Assembly: GCA_018806915.1 (NCBI GenBank)
Contig: JAGKQI010000073.1
Span: forward strand, 62,001-126,000
Source of the DNA: Phytophthora colocasiae
Lineage: Eukaryota; Oomycota; Peronosporomycetes; Peronosporales; Peronosporaceae
DNA: 64,000 nt
Direction: 5' to 3'
The notes under the pieces: model-generated
Databases searched by the model: none
What the model was told of the DNA's origin: nothing
Seen by the model: the letters and a program-made list of their open reading frames with translations, nothing else
In this document: piece after piece, positions 32,028-45,300 of the stretch
How the letters are laid out: each line of letters opens with the position of its first letter
Numbering within the stretch: the first letter of the stretch is position 1
Translations under genes and position numbers: made by a program

Positions 32028-35000
32028 TTAGAACCACTGGTTGAGCCAGTGCTCGACTCCTTGCTTTGAAGCGCAGTCGATAAGGTCGTTGTTCTTTAAT
32101 TCCAGCGTCTTATGCGTCTCATCTCCACCGATGCGCGTGCCGTTGAGCAGGTAGCGCATCGCATGCGTAGGCAAGCCTTTGCGGACCGAGTACGCGCTAA
32201 AGATTTTCTCCATCTTGACGTCAGTTCTCATTTTAAAGAACGTCTCCTCTCCAGATTGGTCTCTCATTCGGATGGTGATAACCTCAAACTTTTTCTCCTC
32301 AACAACGCTGGTGCTAGGGGCACCGACAAGTATGTTGTCCGGCACTTTGACATATTCCAGTGGCTTCCCATTTAACGCTACTTGAACACCACAAGTACTT
32401 GTATCCCATTGACGCGTTTCATACACATAGTCATTTCCCTCCAACACGTTATCCACCTCCCGTGCCACATCCCAAATGATCCGACAACGTCCGCGAACCT
32501 CATGATCCAATTCCACAATCACATCGAAGATCGGATTGCCAGCACGCTGAGTCTGCAGCTTATTCTTCGACGCAGATCGAGCTGCCGCGCCATCGCCCAA
32601 GATCACCTGCTGAGAACCGCCTACCAAACCCTTGAGATCCGGATTCTTGATCAACGACCGGAAATCGCCGTGAGCACTTGCTATCAACCTCGGACCGCGC
32701 TGACGAACCGTCGAAGCTGCCAGCACCTCCGCCTTGCGACCGATCTCGTCCACGATCAATGTCTCCACCGTGTGGTTCTGCACGCACTCCACCATCACGC
32801 TGGCCTGTGCTTCCAGGGACGGAACCATCATCCGTCGAGCCCACCCCACACACGAATGAGGTACCAGGCCGTCGCCACCGATCTCGTTCGACGTGTCGAT
32901 GATGCAGACGTTCTCCATCGTCTCCGACACGCACCGAGCCACGTCACGGATCAGCGTCGTCTTACCGCTGCCGGGTTTTCCAAGAAGCAGCACCGACTTA
33001 CCCGCGTGCTTGCCGCCAGCAGTAAATCCGTCAGCACACACGCAGAGTTGAGAAGTGCTCGACCGACGCGCATGGTGAGGCCGTACACCTCGTCCGTCTT
33101 GTCCCGCATCACCGAGATACGATGCAACTGCCTGTCAATACCGGCTCGGTTGTCGCTACCGATTCGCATTTCCCCACCCAGATTCGCAATAATCTCGTCG
33201 ATGGTTTCTTTCGTGACAGGTGCGTTGTTTTTACTGAGCACAACTCGCTGCTTCTTGCCAGTGTAGACGTAAGGAATGCGACCGACATCCAGACAAACGT
33301 CCACGAGTTTCGTGTGGTAGTCGTCGATAGTGACAATGGCGTCACTATACTGTTTTGGAAGAAGCTCGAGTACTGGGTCGAGATCACATTGTAGTTCGAG
33401 AGGCGAGATGCCACCAGGTAGAGCCAGCATCCCTGGTATTCCCGTATTGTTGTAGTCGAAACACTCCAAACTTCGAGGCTGGTTGTCTACATCGGGATTA
33501 AACCAGATTGCTCGAACCCCTTGGTTGGCCACGGCATGCTGCCAACGTGCTGCCGTCATAGCGTGATAGGCAGCTGAAGATGCAAGTTCCTTGTCAACGG
33601 AAATATAGCACCGCACGTATAAATTCGCTTCATTAGCAAGACGCTCGAGTAGCGAGTCTGGAAGTGGCTTGATAGTCCATTCAGCTGGCCTGAAAGACTG
33701 CGTCTTCGTCCGAAACGATGCCATTGTTCCTGCCACGGCAAAGGAGGAAACCGATGACTCACAGTTTTTCACGATCTCCAACATGCTGGCTTGAAGGTGA
33801 GCTGGGTTTACGGAATTCTCATACACGAGTTGGAGATCGATGCACTTCACCATGCGGAGGTTTGTGAGACCGTAGCGATGCAACCAATAGGCAGCTCGAT
33901 GGATATCATGCATCACCTTCACGGTACTTGGGTCTTCGAACAGCGTCCTTAACGCTGTCAGCACAAGACCTGGAGTGAGAGACCCCATCTGCAACACAAC
34001 AGCAGAGTCAAGCAGGTCTGCACCGGTAATGCAGATTGCTGCTAGCTGATCCTCTTCATTCTGTCGTGTGAACTGGAAATATACACCAACAGCACCAGGC
34101 TTACCTTCGTCTGGCTTGTTGCCGGGTCTGCCAAGAAGGCGTTGTAGATCGGAGGTTGTCGAGACGTAAGCAATGTCACGTGAGCTGGTTCTACCTGTGC
34201 TAATCGGAGTTGGCTGGTGGTCAGGTAATGTGAAGTGCGACTTGGGGATGATGGCTCGAACTTTTTGTTGATGGATTTCGGCAACAGACTGGAATGGGGC
34301 GGACTGCTTCTCGTTGAGATCCAGGGTGTTTCTCCATAGCTCCTTGCCTGCGTGAAAAATGCGATTCAGTTCGTCTTCTCGAGTTGCCCTATTATTGAAG
34401 GCTACACCAAAGAACCGGACGAACAATTGCTCGGCCATCACATACTTTTTCAAGCGGTTCAAGGAGACAGACGATTTGATCTTGTTGGCCGCAGTGTCCA
34501 CCATCTTTGCAATATCGGTAGGCATCGTGGGGGAAAAGTGCGAAACAATTTGTACCATACTCGCGTAGGGCTCACTTGGGTCAGCCATAAGCTTATAGAG
34601 CAGCTGCAAGTCCACGCATTTTTCGAGATGAATGTCTTCCGATCCCCAGTGGTGAAACCATCGAGCGAGACGACCCAAATCAAACGTCACTTTAGTGATT
34701 TCTGGATCCTCTAGCATCGTCTTCAGGCCATCAAAGACCAGCATTTTGTCCAAATTATCGAGCATCAGCACTACAGCCGCACCATCGCGCGACGCATTTC
34801 CAGTTATGAGCGCAAACAATCGTTCGGCACCGTTTTCTTCGCCCTCGTCATTGACAAAGCAAAAGTAAAGACCGATCGTTTTAGCCGTCGTCACTACAGG
34901 TTTATTGCCGTGATTTCCCAGTAGATCCCATAGTTCTTCCGTCGTAGTGATGAACTTAGCCGTGGATCCTGGCCCACCCGAGGACGATTGATCTGGTACT

Positions 35001-35635
35001 ACTTGCTGGGTCTTTCGCTGGACTGGTAGCCCAGTAGAAGAGCATGCTCGTCGCCATAACACTTGTGTTGCGTCCGTAATACCAGTACCATTAAGAAAAG
35101 GTCGTGACGCGAGGTAACATTGCCCGAGAAGCTGTGCTGCAGCCGCTAACGGCCTATGACTGCTTTCTATCCGAGTCGTCTCCAGTAGCTCCATTTTCCG
35201 GATCAGATCATTGACCTCTGATCCACAGAAGTGCGAGGCAATCTCTTTTAGACTGGCGTTGGCTGTGTTCCAGCCTTGCACGTGATCGCACAGAAGCTGT
35301 AAGTCTGCACAGTTGACGGGTGTGATATCGTTTTTCTTCTTGGTCAAATACTGCTTCAGTGACTGTACAACTCCGTGGATATTGCAAACTACTTTAACAG
35401 CTGAAGTCTCCAGTAGCTGTTTAAGGACTTTGGCTCTCTTTTTACTGGATAATCCACGTAGTATAACCACATTGGGAGTGGGGGAGGTATCTGAAATTGC
35501 AACGGCGAACACATTATCGTTGCTAGTGAACTGGACGTGGACGCTCAGCAGCTTCCCAGTCAGCAATTGACTGCCATGAGCAGCTCTGTGCGCCTTGAGC
35601 TGAGCGTTCGTAGCAATTGTCGTGATCGTTGCCAT
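32028..35635 (-). CDS. Triple RNase D-like / SpoIIIAA-type AAA ATPase / SUMO-like fusion protein
   Basis: Starts ATG 35635. Three RNase D-like domains: residues about 25-170 (KVVCNIHGVVQSL, NCADLQLL), 235-395 (KVTFDLGRLARWF, KCVDLQLLY) and 500-665 (KVMHDIHRAAYWL, KCIDLQLVY); most DEDD catalytic acids look replaced, so they may bind rather than cut nucleic acid. A SpoIIIAA/ycf45-like region follows (IDDYHTKLVDVCLDVGRIPY ... GLTMRVGR), then Walker A GKPGSGKTTLIRD and Walker B TLIVDEIGRK. The C-terminal ~85 residues resemble SUMO (FFKMRTDVKMEKIFSAYS, MRYLLNGTRIGGDETHKT) with no di-Gly end. One base is missing near 33014, just before Walker A, compared with the other two copies, so as written the ATPase part is out of frame. 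Role unknown; SpoIIIAA/ycf45 relatives in plants and algae act in plastids, which oomycetes lack. Confidence 0.8.
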
Positions 35636-35742
35636 CTTGGATGGAAAAGAGACTATGGACTGTCTAAATGCATATCATGTTCGAATAGAGGATCCTTGCA
35701 TGTAGGTGGGTCGGGTGACTCACGTACACAAGTCCGCGTGAC

Positions 35743-36165
35743 CTTGACCCAGTACTCGAGCTTCTTCCAAAACAGTATAGTGACGCCATTGTCGCTATCG
35801 ACGACTACCACACGAAACTCGTGGACGTTTGTCTGGATGTTGGTCGCATTCCTTACGTCTACACTGGCAAGAAGCAGCGAGTTGTGCTCAGTAAAAACAA
35901 CGCACCTGTCACGAAAGAAACCATCGACGAGATTATTGCGAATCTGGGTGGGGAAATGCGAATCGGTAGCGACAACCGAGTTGGTATTGACAGGCAGTTG
36001 CATCGTATCTCGGTGATGCGGGATAAGACGGACGAGGTGTACGGCCTCACCATGCGCGTCGGTCGAGCACTTCTCAACTCTGCGTGTGTGCTGAGGGATT
36101 TACTACTAAGGGACAAGCACGCGGGTAAGTCGGTGCTGTTTCTGGGGAAACCCGGAGACGGAGTT
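35743..36165 (+). pseudogene. Third, partial copy of the SpoIIIAA-like region
   Basis: 423 bp almost identical to 30728-31150 of copy 1, covering VLELLPKQYSDAIV through VGRALLNSACVL to GKSVLFLGKPG. It ends inside the P-loop and is joined to unrelated DNA on both sides. It lacks a start and any domain context. It sits about 100 bp upstream of the fusion gene's ATG and about 110 bp upstream of the BTB gene's ATG, so it occupies the region between two divergent promoters. Confidence 0.82.
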
Positions 36166-36277
36166 GAAGTGGAACAATCACTCTTTCCCCTTCTAAAATG
36201 ATATAGGTACTTCCATCAGCATTTTGCTGTCGACAGGGCGACAGCTCCTTAGCCCCCTTCACCCTCCCAACGCCCAA

Positions 36278-37583
36278 ATGAACCGCAGTGTGCGACCTGA
36301 GAACGTGGAGTTCACCGTAAAGGTAGGTAATACATAGACGTACATGTTCACGCGAGGAGATTAAATAAATAACCTAATAATTAATGTTTATTGAATTACT
36401 TTTTAGGCGGCGGAGGACCTCGTTCTGACCGGCAAAGAGCGCTCAATTGTGCGCGTACCGGCAAACAACATGTACTCGTGTCTGATGCAGAAGACCCAGC
36501 GCTTCTCGTCGCTCTTCCGCCACTACAGCAAGCACCACGGGCTGCCACGTGAGTCGCTCGACTTTTTCTTCACGGTGAGTTAACAGTAGGTTTTTTTTTT
36601 AAAATATTGTTATTGTAATGTTTTTATTATGGCTGTGCTAGAATCGCTTGGATCCAGAGGATTCACCCGAGTCGGTACATCTGCAAAAGGTGAGGAGAAG
36701 GATCTTACACTATTATTTTTTATGGCTGACTGTTGTTTTTTTAAATTGTAGAATGATGTCATTCTGGTACGGCGTCGAGTAGCTCCTACATCCATGATAA
36801 TACCTAATCTCAGTGATGAGGCGTACTTCGCTACGATGAGGGAGCTGTTCCTGGTAAAACAGAGATGGCTTCATTGTGAGAGTGACTACAGTATTTGACT
36901 TTTGTTCTTTGCAGAGTGGAGCTGGGAGTGATATTACACTAGAAGTCGGACCAGACCGAGATATTTTACGGGCGCATCGCCTGATTCTCACGGCGAGGTG
37001 CGAGATCTTCGAGGCCATGTTCCGTTCTGGGGCCATGAAGGAGAGCGAGGACGGAATGGTTCGGATTGAAGATCATTCGCCTGATATGGTGTCCAAAATG
37101 CTCGAGTTTATCTACACCAACCGCGTGGTGGATCTGGCCAAGCTCAACTCCAACGTACGCAAATCTGCAGTTTTGCTTTTTTGTTGAGTACTACACTAAC
37201 AGTTTACGCGTTGATTTATGCAGCAACTGATTGACTTGTTGACGCTGTCGGAGCAGTATCTTCTTCTCCCTCTAAAACATCTCTGCGAGGTTGCAGCACA
37301 GGATGTTCTGTCTGTCGGGAATGTCGGACGGTTCCTTTGCGCTGCGGAAAAGTTTAACGCTTCATATTTGAAAGAGTACTGCCTCGCCTTCTTCATGGAT
37401 CACTCGAGCGATATCATCGACGACGAGAACTTCCGCGAGGAAATTGAGAGCTGCCCGTCTATGGCACTAACTATTGTGCGCGCAACAACTCGCAACGCCG
37501 GGTCGTCATCCGAACCAGCGCAAAAGAGAAGAAGACTCAACATGCCGTTCGACGACCAGGAATACTTGTCCCCGAGTACCTGA
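36278..37583 (+). CDS. SUMO-like domain plus BTB/POZ-BACK protein
   Basis: Six exons: 36278-36322, 36407-36574, 36642-36689, 36752-36853, 36915-37154, 37224-37583, all with GT-AG introns and joined in phase 0. The N-terminal ~90 residues form a SUMO/Rad60-type ubiquitin fold (SSLFRHYSKHHGLPRESLDF, HLQKNDVILVRRR). A BTB domain follows (SDITLEVGPDRDILRAHRLI, FEAMFRSGAMKES, MLEFIYTNRV) and a BACK-like helical part (EQYLLLPLKHLCEVAAQDVL). The C-terminus has a basic RRRLN patch. BTB proteins commonly bind Cullin-3 as substrate adaptors; that role is inferred. Convergent with FIGNL1, stops 225 bp apart. Confidence 0.88.
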
Positions 37584-37807
37584 GCTGTCGAACATCGTCG
37601 CCTCGTCGATCTTTATTTACTTCAAGCACTAAGAACAAAATGCCCCACGCCAACACACTACATTGCCAATCGATTTGCGACGATGATCCTCGGTAAGCAC
37701 ACGATACCGCCTTCTAGCAGAACACAAGCCAGAGCTCTTGGAAAACAAGAAGAAACATGTAAAAAAAATGATGACGTCTATTCCATGTCTACTTGGCAGA
37801 CTTACAC

Positions 37808-40483
<2,676 letters not shown>

Positions 40484-40571
40484 AATTTGGCTTTGGAGTT
40501 GAGTTTACGAAACTACTGTATTTAGTGAATTGGATAAAATTGTGCAAATGGAGCTCTTTGTAGCTGAGACT

Positions 40572-42215
40572 TTAGTGCTGGGCGGAGCGCAGGTTGTAGC
40601 GCTTAACGGCAGCTGTAGCGGCAGCGTGGCCGGCAATAGCCTTGAAAACTTCCCGGTCTTGGGGCCGCACATCGCTCTCGTACTCGACGTCATCATCAAC
40701 TTCAACAGTCTTCTCATCCACTTTGTCGTTCTTCTTGTTCGTTTTGCTGGCCTTCGGTGCCGCTTTCTTGGTGCGACGAGGAGTGTTTTTTTTCTTCTCT
40801 GGAGCTGCAGTCCGCTTTGTCTTGACTGCGATAGGTGGAGGAGCCTTAGGACTTTCATCAACGCTTTTGACACGTTTGCGCACAGGACTGTCAGAGATGG
40901 AGTCTTGCGACGCTACAGCGACCTTTGCAGCCTGTATGACAACAAAAGCAAACAGCACTAGTCAGCTTGGTTTTATCAACGTGGCCTGCAGATCTACATA
41001 GATGTACCGCTTTGCTTGTCTTGCGCGATCCCCACTCGAACGGTGAAGTCAGACCCGTTTTACCTCCCAGCTTTGAGAACTGCTGCTCGAAGAAGTCATA
41101 GTCTGGTCGATCCTCGAAGCCACACTCACGAACATTTTGCAGCATCGCAGCCCATTCTCGGGGTAGTGAAGTGCAGAGCTGGTCCACCGACGTATTCTTC
41201 TTGATCTTAGCACCTTCGGTATCACTGGACGCTTGCTGCCACGGAAGATTACCACGCATCAGGTAAATCAGCACATAAAGTAGAGACTCGATGTCATCTC
41301 TACGGCTAGAAGCTGTAGATACACGACAGTTAGAGTATCACAGTATGGTGAAAAGTATTGTGAAGCAACGTACTCGCGCCGTTGTGGCAGTTGACACTCA
41401 GGAAAGTTGGCGTTCCGACCACCGTCCCTTCCTTGTAGTCCTTATGCTTGCCTGTGGCCGTGACATAGCGATCCGATATTCCAAAGTCGACGCAGTACAC
41501 CTTGTCTTCTTTGCTCGTATCCAGCATGAAGTTCTCGGGTTTCACATCCACGTAGAGAATGTTCTTGACATGCATCTGCTGCAGCGTCTCCAACTAGCAG
41601 CCGCAAGTCAAACAGCAGTAAGTACTTCAACCTCAATACTCTCAAAAAGAGTACAGCTAGTCGTACAATCTCTTGGCCAAGTCGAGCTGCCGTAGCTGAC
41701 GGAATTGGCCCTTGCTCCTGCAGTACAGTCTCCAACGTACGTCCAAGCCGTTCGATCACCAAAAAGCGGTATCCCTACAGAACTAATAAGTATTTTTCAT
41801 CCTCAATCTACCATATCCCCATGAAAGTTCCTACCTTGTCCTCTCCGTAGGCTCCTAACGGAACGTACGGGATGCCAGGCTGGTCCCTCAAGTGGTTCTT
41901 GTACAGGAGATGCTCAGCATACAATGCATCAGCATTACGCTCTGCCGGCGTCTTCTTCCGCTTCTTGTTCTTGAGTTTGGAAGCTGGAATTTGCGGTAAG
42001 GGAGAGAGCTTCATAACGAATTCCCGACCAGCGTCACTGCCGAGAGAACTAACAGACTCCACTGCGTTGAATTATACAGCACAGAGAAGGAATTACAACG
42101 TGTAACTCTCGGAGATAATGGATAAGACACAGAACTAACCAGCGTATACGTCACTGCAGGCCCCCGACCCGAGCTTCTTGCCCAATCGCCACGTCTTGAG
42201 CGTCGTCCCCTCCAT
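40572..42215 (-). CDS. CK1/VRK-type serine/threonine protein kinase
   Basis: From ATG 42215 (MEGTTLKTWRLGKKLGSGAC) through several short introns to a stop at 40572. Glycine loop LGKKLGSGACSDVYA, FVMKLSP with the probable ATP-binding Lys, LVIERLGRTLETVL, catalytic loop ILYVDVKPENFMLD, DFGIS in place of DFG, GTPTFLSVNCH and RRDDIESLLYVLIYLMRGNL are typical of the CK1 superfamily and closest in style to vaccinia-related kinases. Tyr-Val-Asp replaces the usual His-Arg-Asp. The C-terminal ~110 residues are Lys/Pro-rich and likely disordered (KKKNTPRRTKKAAPK), ending KRYNLRSAQH. Head-to-tail with FIGNL1 (89 bp) and divergent from TPR. Confidence 0.9.
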
Positions 42216-42358
42216 CGTCTTTTCAGCTGTTGTAGCTTAACCGGATCGGGCAGTTGCATCTGATTCGATCTGATTCTGTCATGTTTTGTACTAAGTACGA
42301 ATCGTAATTAAGCGGTTTTCAGTGGCTCCCCAAAAGTCGAAAAAGTTCGAGGCTGCAG
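42216..42358. promoter_or_regulatory. 143-bp shared region between divergent kinase and TPR starts
   Basis: The kinase ATG (minus) and the TPR ATG (plus) are 143 bp apart, so both promoters must lie here or overlap the genes. No TATA box is obvious; a TGATTCGATCTGATTCTG direct repeat lies at 42261-42278. Confidence 0.5.
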
Positions 42359-45300
42359 ATGGCGACGGGGGGCGACGCGGCCGCGTTAGCCGCCTCCAGC
42401 ATCAACCAGGGTGCGTGTACAGGAATCTCCTTCCTAAATATGTATTCCTCTCTTTTTTTCTGTCGAATGATACCTCGCATGTCTTCCTGCGTGGCGTATT
42501 CACGTCGTAATGCCTCTGTCTTTTTTGCGAGCTTTTTACTTACGTTTTAATGGCTTTTTCTTACAGAGCAACTGCTGCATGAGCTCGAGAGCAAGTATCT
42601 GAATCTCAAGAGCGAATTTTCAATCGCAGAAAGCGAGCGCCAAGCTTTAGCAGCGGACAAGAAGGCTGCATGTACGTCGAAAAGATCACTTTTAATCTCC
42701 TTTAACAGCTGGCTAATCTAAAATGCTTTATAACTGTAGTGGAGGAGGCCGAACGGGTGACTAAGCTTGCAGCTGAAAATGAGGAGGAGACGCGTCAACT
42801 GAAGCAGCAGCTGCTGCAAGTCACTACAGAGAAGGATGCACTGACCTTCAAGCTGCAGACTGCCACGTCTTTGGCTGAGCGCCGCCTCACAGAGGTAGAA
42901 GAACTTCAGGCTACAGTTAGAGAGCACAATCGTCTGCTAGTTGATGCTCAACGTCAAGAAATGCAGGCGCTTGAGCGTGCAGCTAAACAGGAGGCACAAG
43001 TAGCGCCCCTGACTCATGCCCTAAGCAGAGCCAAAAAGGAGACGGAGGCGGCACAACAACAATCCCAGTGGCTTGAAACACAGGTGAGTGAGAAGACGAA
43101 GACAGTGCAGGAGCTGCGCCTGGATCTTTCCAAGCACACGCGTGACCTGGAGGAGCTCAAAATGCGCAGCACAGAGGAGCTCACGTCGGCCAAGAGGCAG
43201 CTCGAGAGCGCACGACTCGCCAACAAGAAGCTGGAGAGCTCACTTATCAAGAGCAAGGAGGCGCTAAAGGAACTACAGGCCTCCAAGGTGCACGATGAGG
43301 AGGCGCTACAGAATGAACTGAGTGCACAGCGACGTCTTACGACTTTGTATAAGGAATCAGCGGCCGACGCTTCTACTCGCGTGACGGAGCTCCAGACGTT
43401 GTGCGACTCACTGCGCAAGTCCCTGACTGATTCTGAACAGGCACTGGCTCATGAGACAGAGCGCACCAAGGCAGAGGTGGAGCACTTGTTCCTGGAACAG
43501 GCTGAATCTTCGCAGGCTCGCATTCAGGCACTTCAAGACGATTTACAGAACGCTGAACAAAAGATTAAAGAGCTGGAAAAGAAGAAAATCTTTTCGCTGC
43601 AGACTGCCAGTGCTGTGGCTGAACTGTCCTCAGCTGCGGGCGAAGCTCATTTGGCAGCGCACGGCCTGACTCCCAAGCAGATGTATGATCACATTGTTGA
43701 GCTGGAGGAAACCCTTCAAGCGGAGCGCAGTGAAAAGGACAAGCTGCAACTGTACATGGACCGTATCGTTAAGGAAGTTCAGGAGAAGGCGCCTGTGCTT
43801 ATGGGTCTGCGCTTGGACCACGAACGTACTGTTGCTAGTCACACCCAACTGAGCGAGCGATTGGAGCAGGTTATGCAAGAATTGGCGAAGAGCAAGAGCA
43901 ACGAGCAGCATGCCTGGAAGGAGAAAACCACATTTGAAAAGAAGTGCGAGTCGCTTGCTCAAAGTGTTGACGACCTGTCTCGTCAGGTGCAGCACCTACT
44001 TTTCCGTTCGCAGGACCATAATCAGCAGTTGGGTAGCTTTGGATCTGGAGCTGTTGGATCGGAGAATTTGGTTGTTTTTAAAGACGTTGAAGAGCTGCAG
44101 GTGCGCAACCAGCAGCTACTGACGGTGATTCGCGAGCTCACTGAGATGAACAAGTTTAGGTCAAGTGAAAAAATGAGCAGTGGGGCGAGTGATGTCGAGT
44201 CGACTGATTCCACGGCGCATCTAATTATCACTGGTGACTCGGATGATGAATTAGACCAAATCGGCGCCTCTAGCGTTATCAAGAAGCGCCTATCCATGGC
44301 TCGTAAGGAGGTTGAGGAACTGCGCACTGAGCGAGAACAGGAGCGAGAGATGATTACAGCCATCGTAAAGCAGCGTGATATGTACCGCGTGTTGTTGGCT
44401 CAGTCAGATACGAAGTTTCTGGAAGGCGGTGCTCCATCCACCCAAGACAGCTCTGCTCCAGCGCATAGGCCCCAGAACCGTCGCGGGTCAATTGACATCA
44501 TCGAAAACAGGAAGCTTCGCGAGATTCAGCTTGAATTTGAGGATTACAAGAAAGAAAAGCAGGCTAATCTAAAGATGCTGCAGGAAACTTTGGACCAAGA
44601 GCGTGTCAAGAGCTCGGAGTCCAGGTTAGCACAGATGCAAGCCCAGGTCGAGGCCACATGCAATAAAGAGCGCTACGAAGCGTCGGAGGAGCGATGTGCC
44701 AACGCCGAGAATGAGCTAGTACGTTTACGGTCAAAGGCTGATCAATTGAGCTCTTTGATTCTGCAGCATCAGCAGATGCTAGCGAACACCGAGGCGAAGC
44801 TGGAGGCCGCGAACTCGCGTCTGCAGAGCCTTAGTGTTGAAAAAGACTCGGCCGTTCGTGAGGCGGACTTTTTGCGCAAGAACGAGGAGAAGATTCAGCA
44901 GGAGATGACGACGTTGCGCCTCGACAACACGAATCTACTTAAACTCATGGAGTCTACGCGCCGCATGGAGACTGGTCGAGAGGAGCGTGACCGCCGCGAG
45001 GTGGATACGCTAACAAAGAAGGTGGTGACACTTGAGACGAAGCTTCAAGATGCGTACGAGAAATTCGATGCCAGGGAAGTGACTGCTGGAGCAAAAGTTC
45101 TGGCTGCAGAGAGGGAGAAACAGATAGCGTTGGCAGATTTGGCGAAGATTAAGGAAGTGCAAGGTCAGCTGAAAGAACAACTTGCGCGGCTTGAAGAGCA
45201 AAAGACAGCTCTAGAGAGCAAATCGGCGTTACTGGAGAAGGAGACCACCCACCTACGTGAACAGCTACGAAAGGGGGCGAGTGCCGCAGCTGCTGAGCGT

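Noticed and set aside
32382..33266. 294-codon plus-strand frame
   Set aside because: It is antisense to the SpoIIIAA/ATPase gene, appears again as shorter frames antisense to copy 1, and has Arg/His/Ser-rich composition typical of reverse-strand reading.
32028..35635. Bacterial contamination or recent bacterial transfer of the SpoIIIAA-like gene
   Set aside because: The SpoIIIAA part is fused to eukaryotic-style SUMO-like sequence, has paralogs in the same locus and base use like its neighbours.
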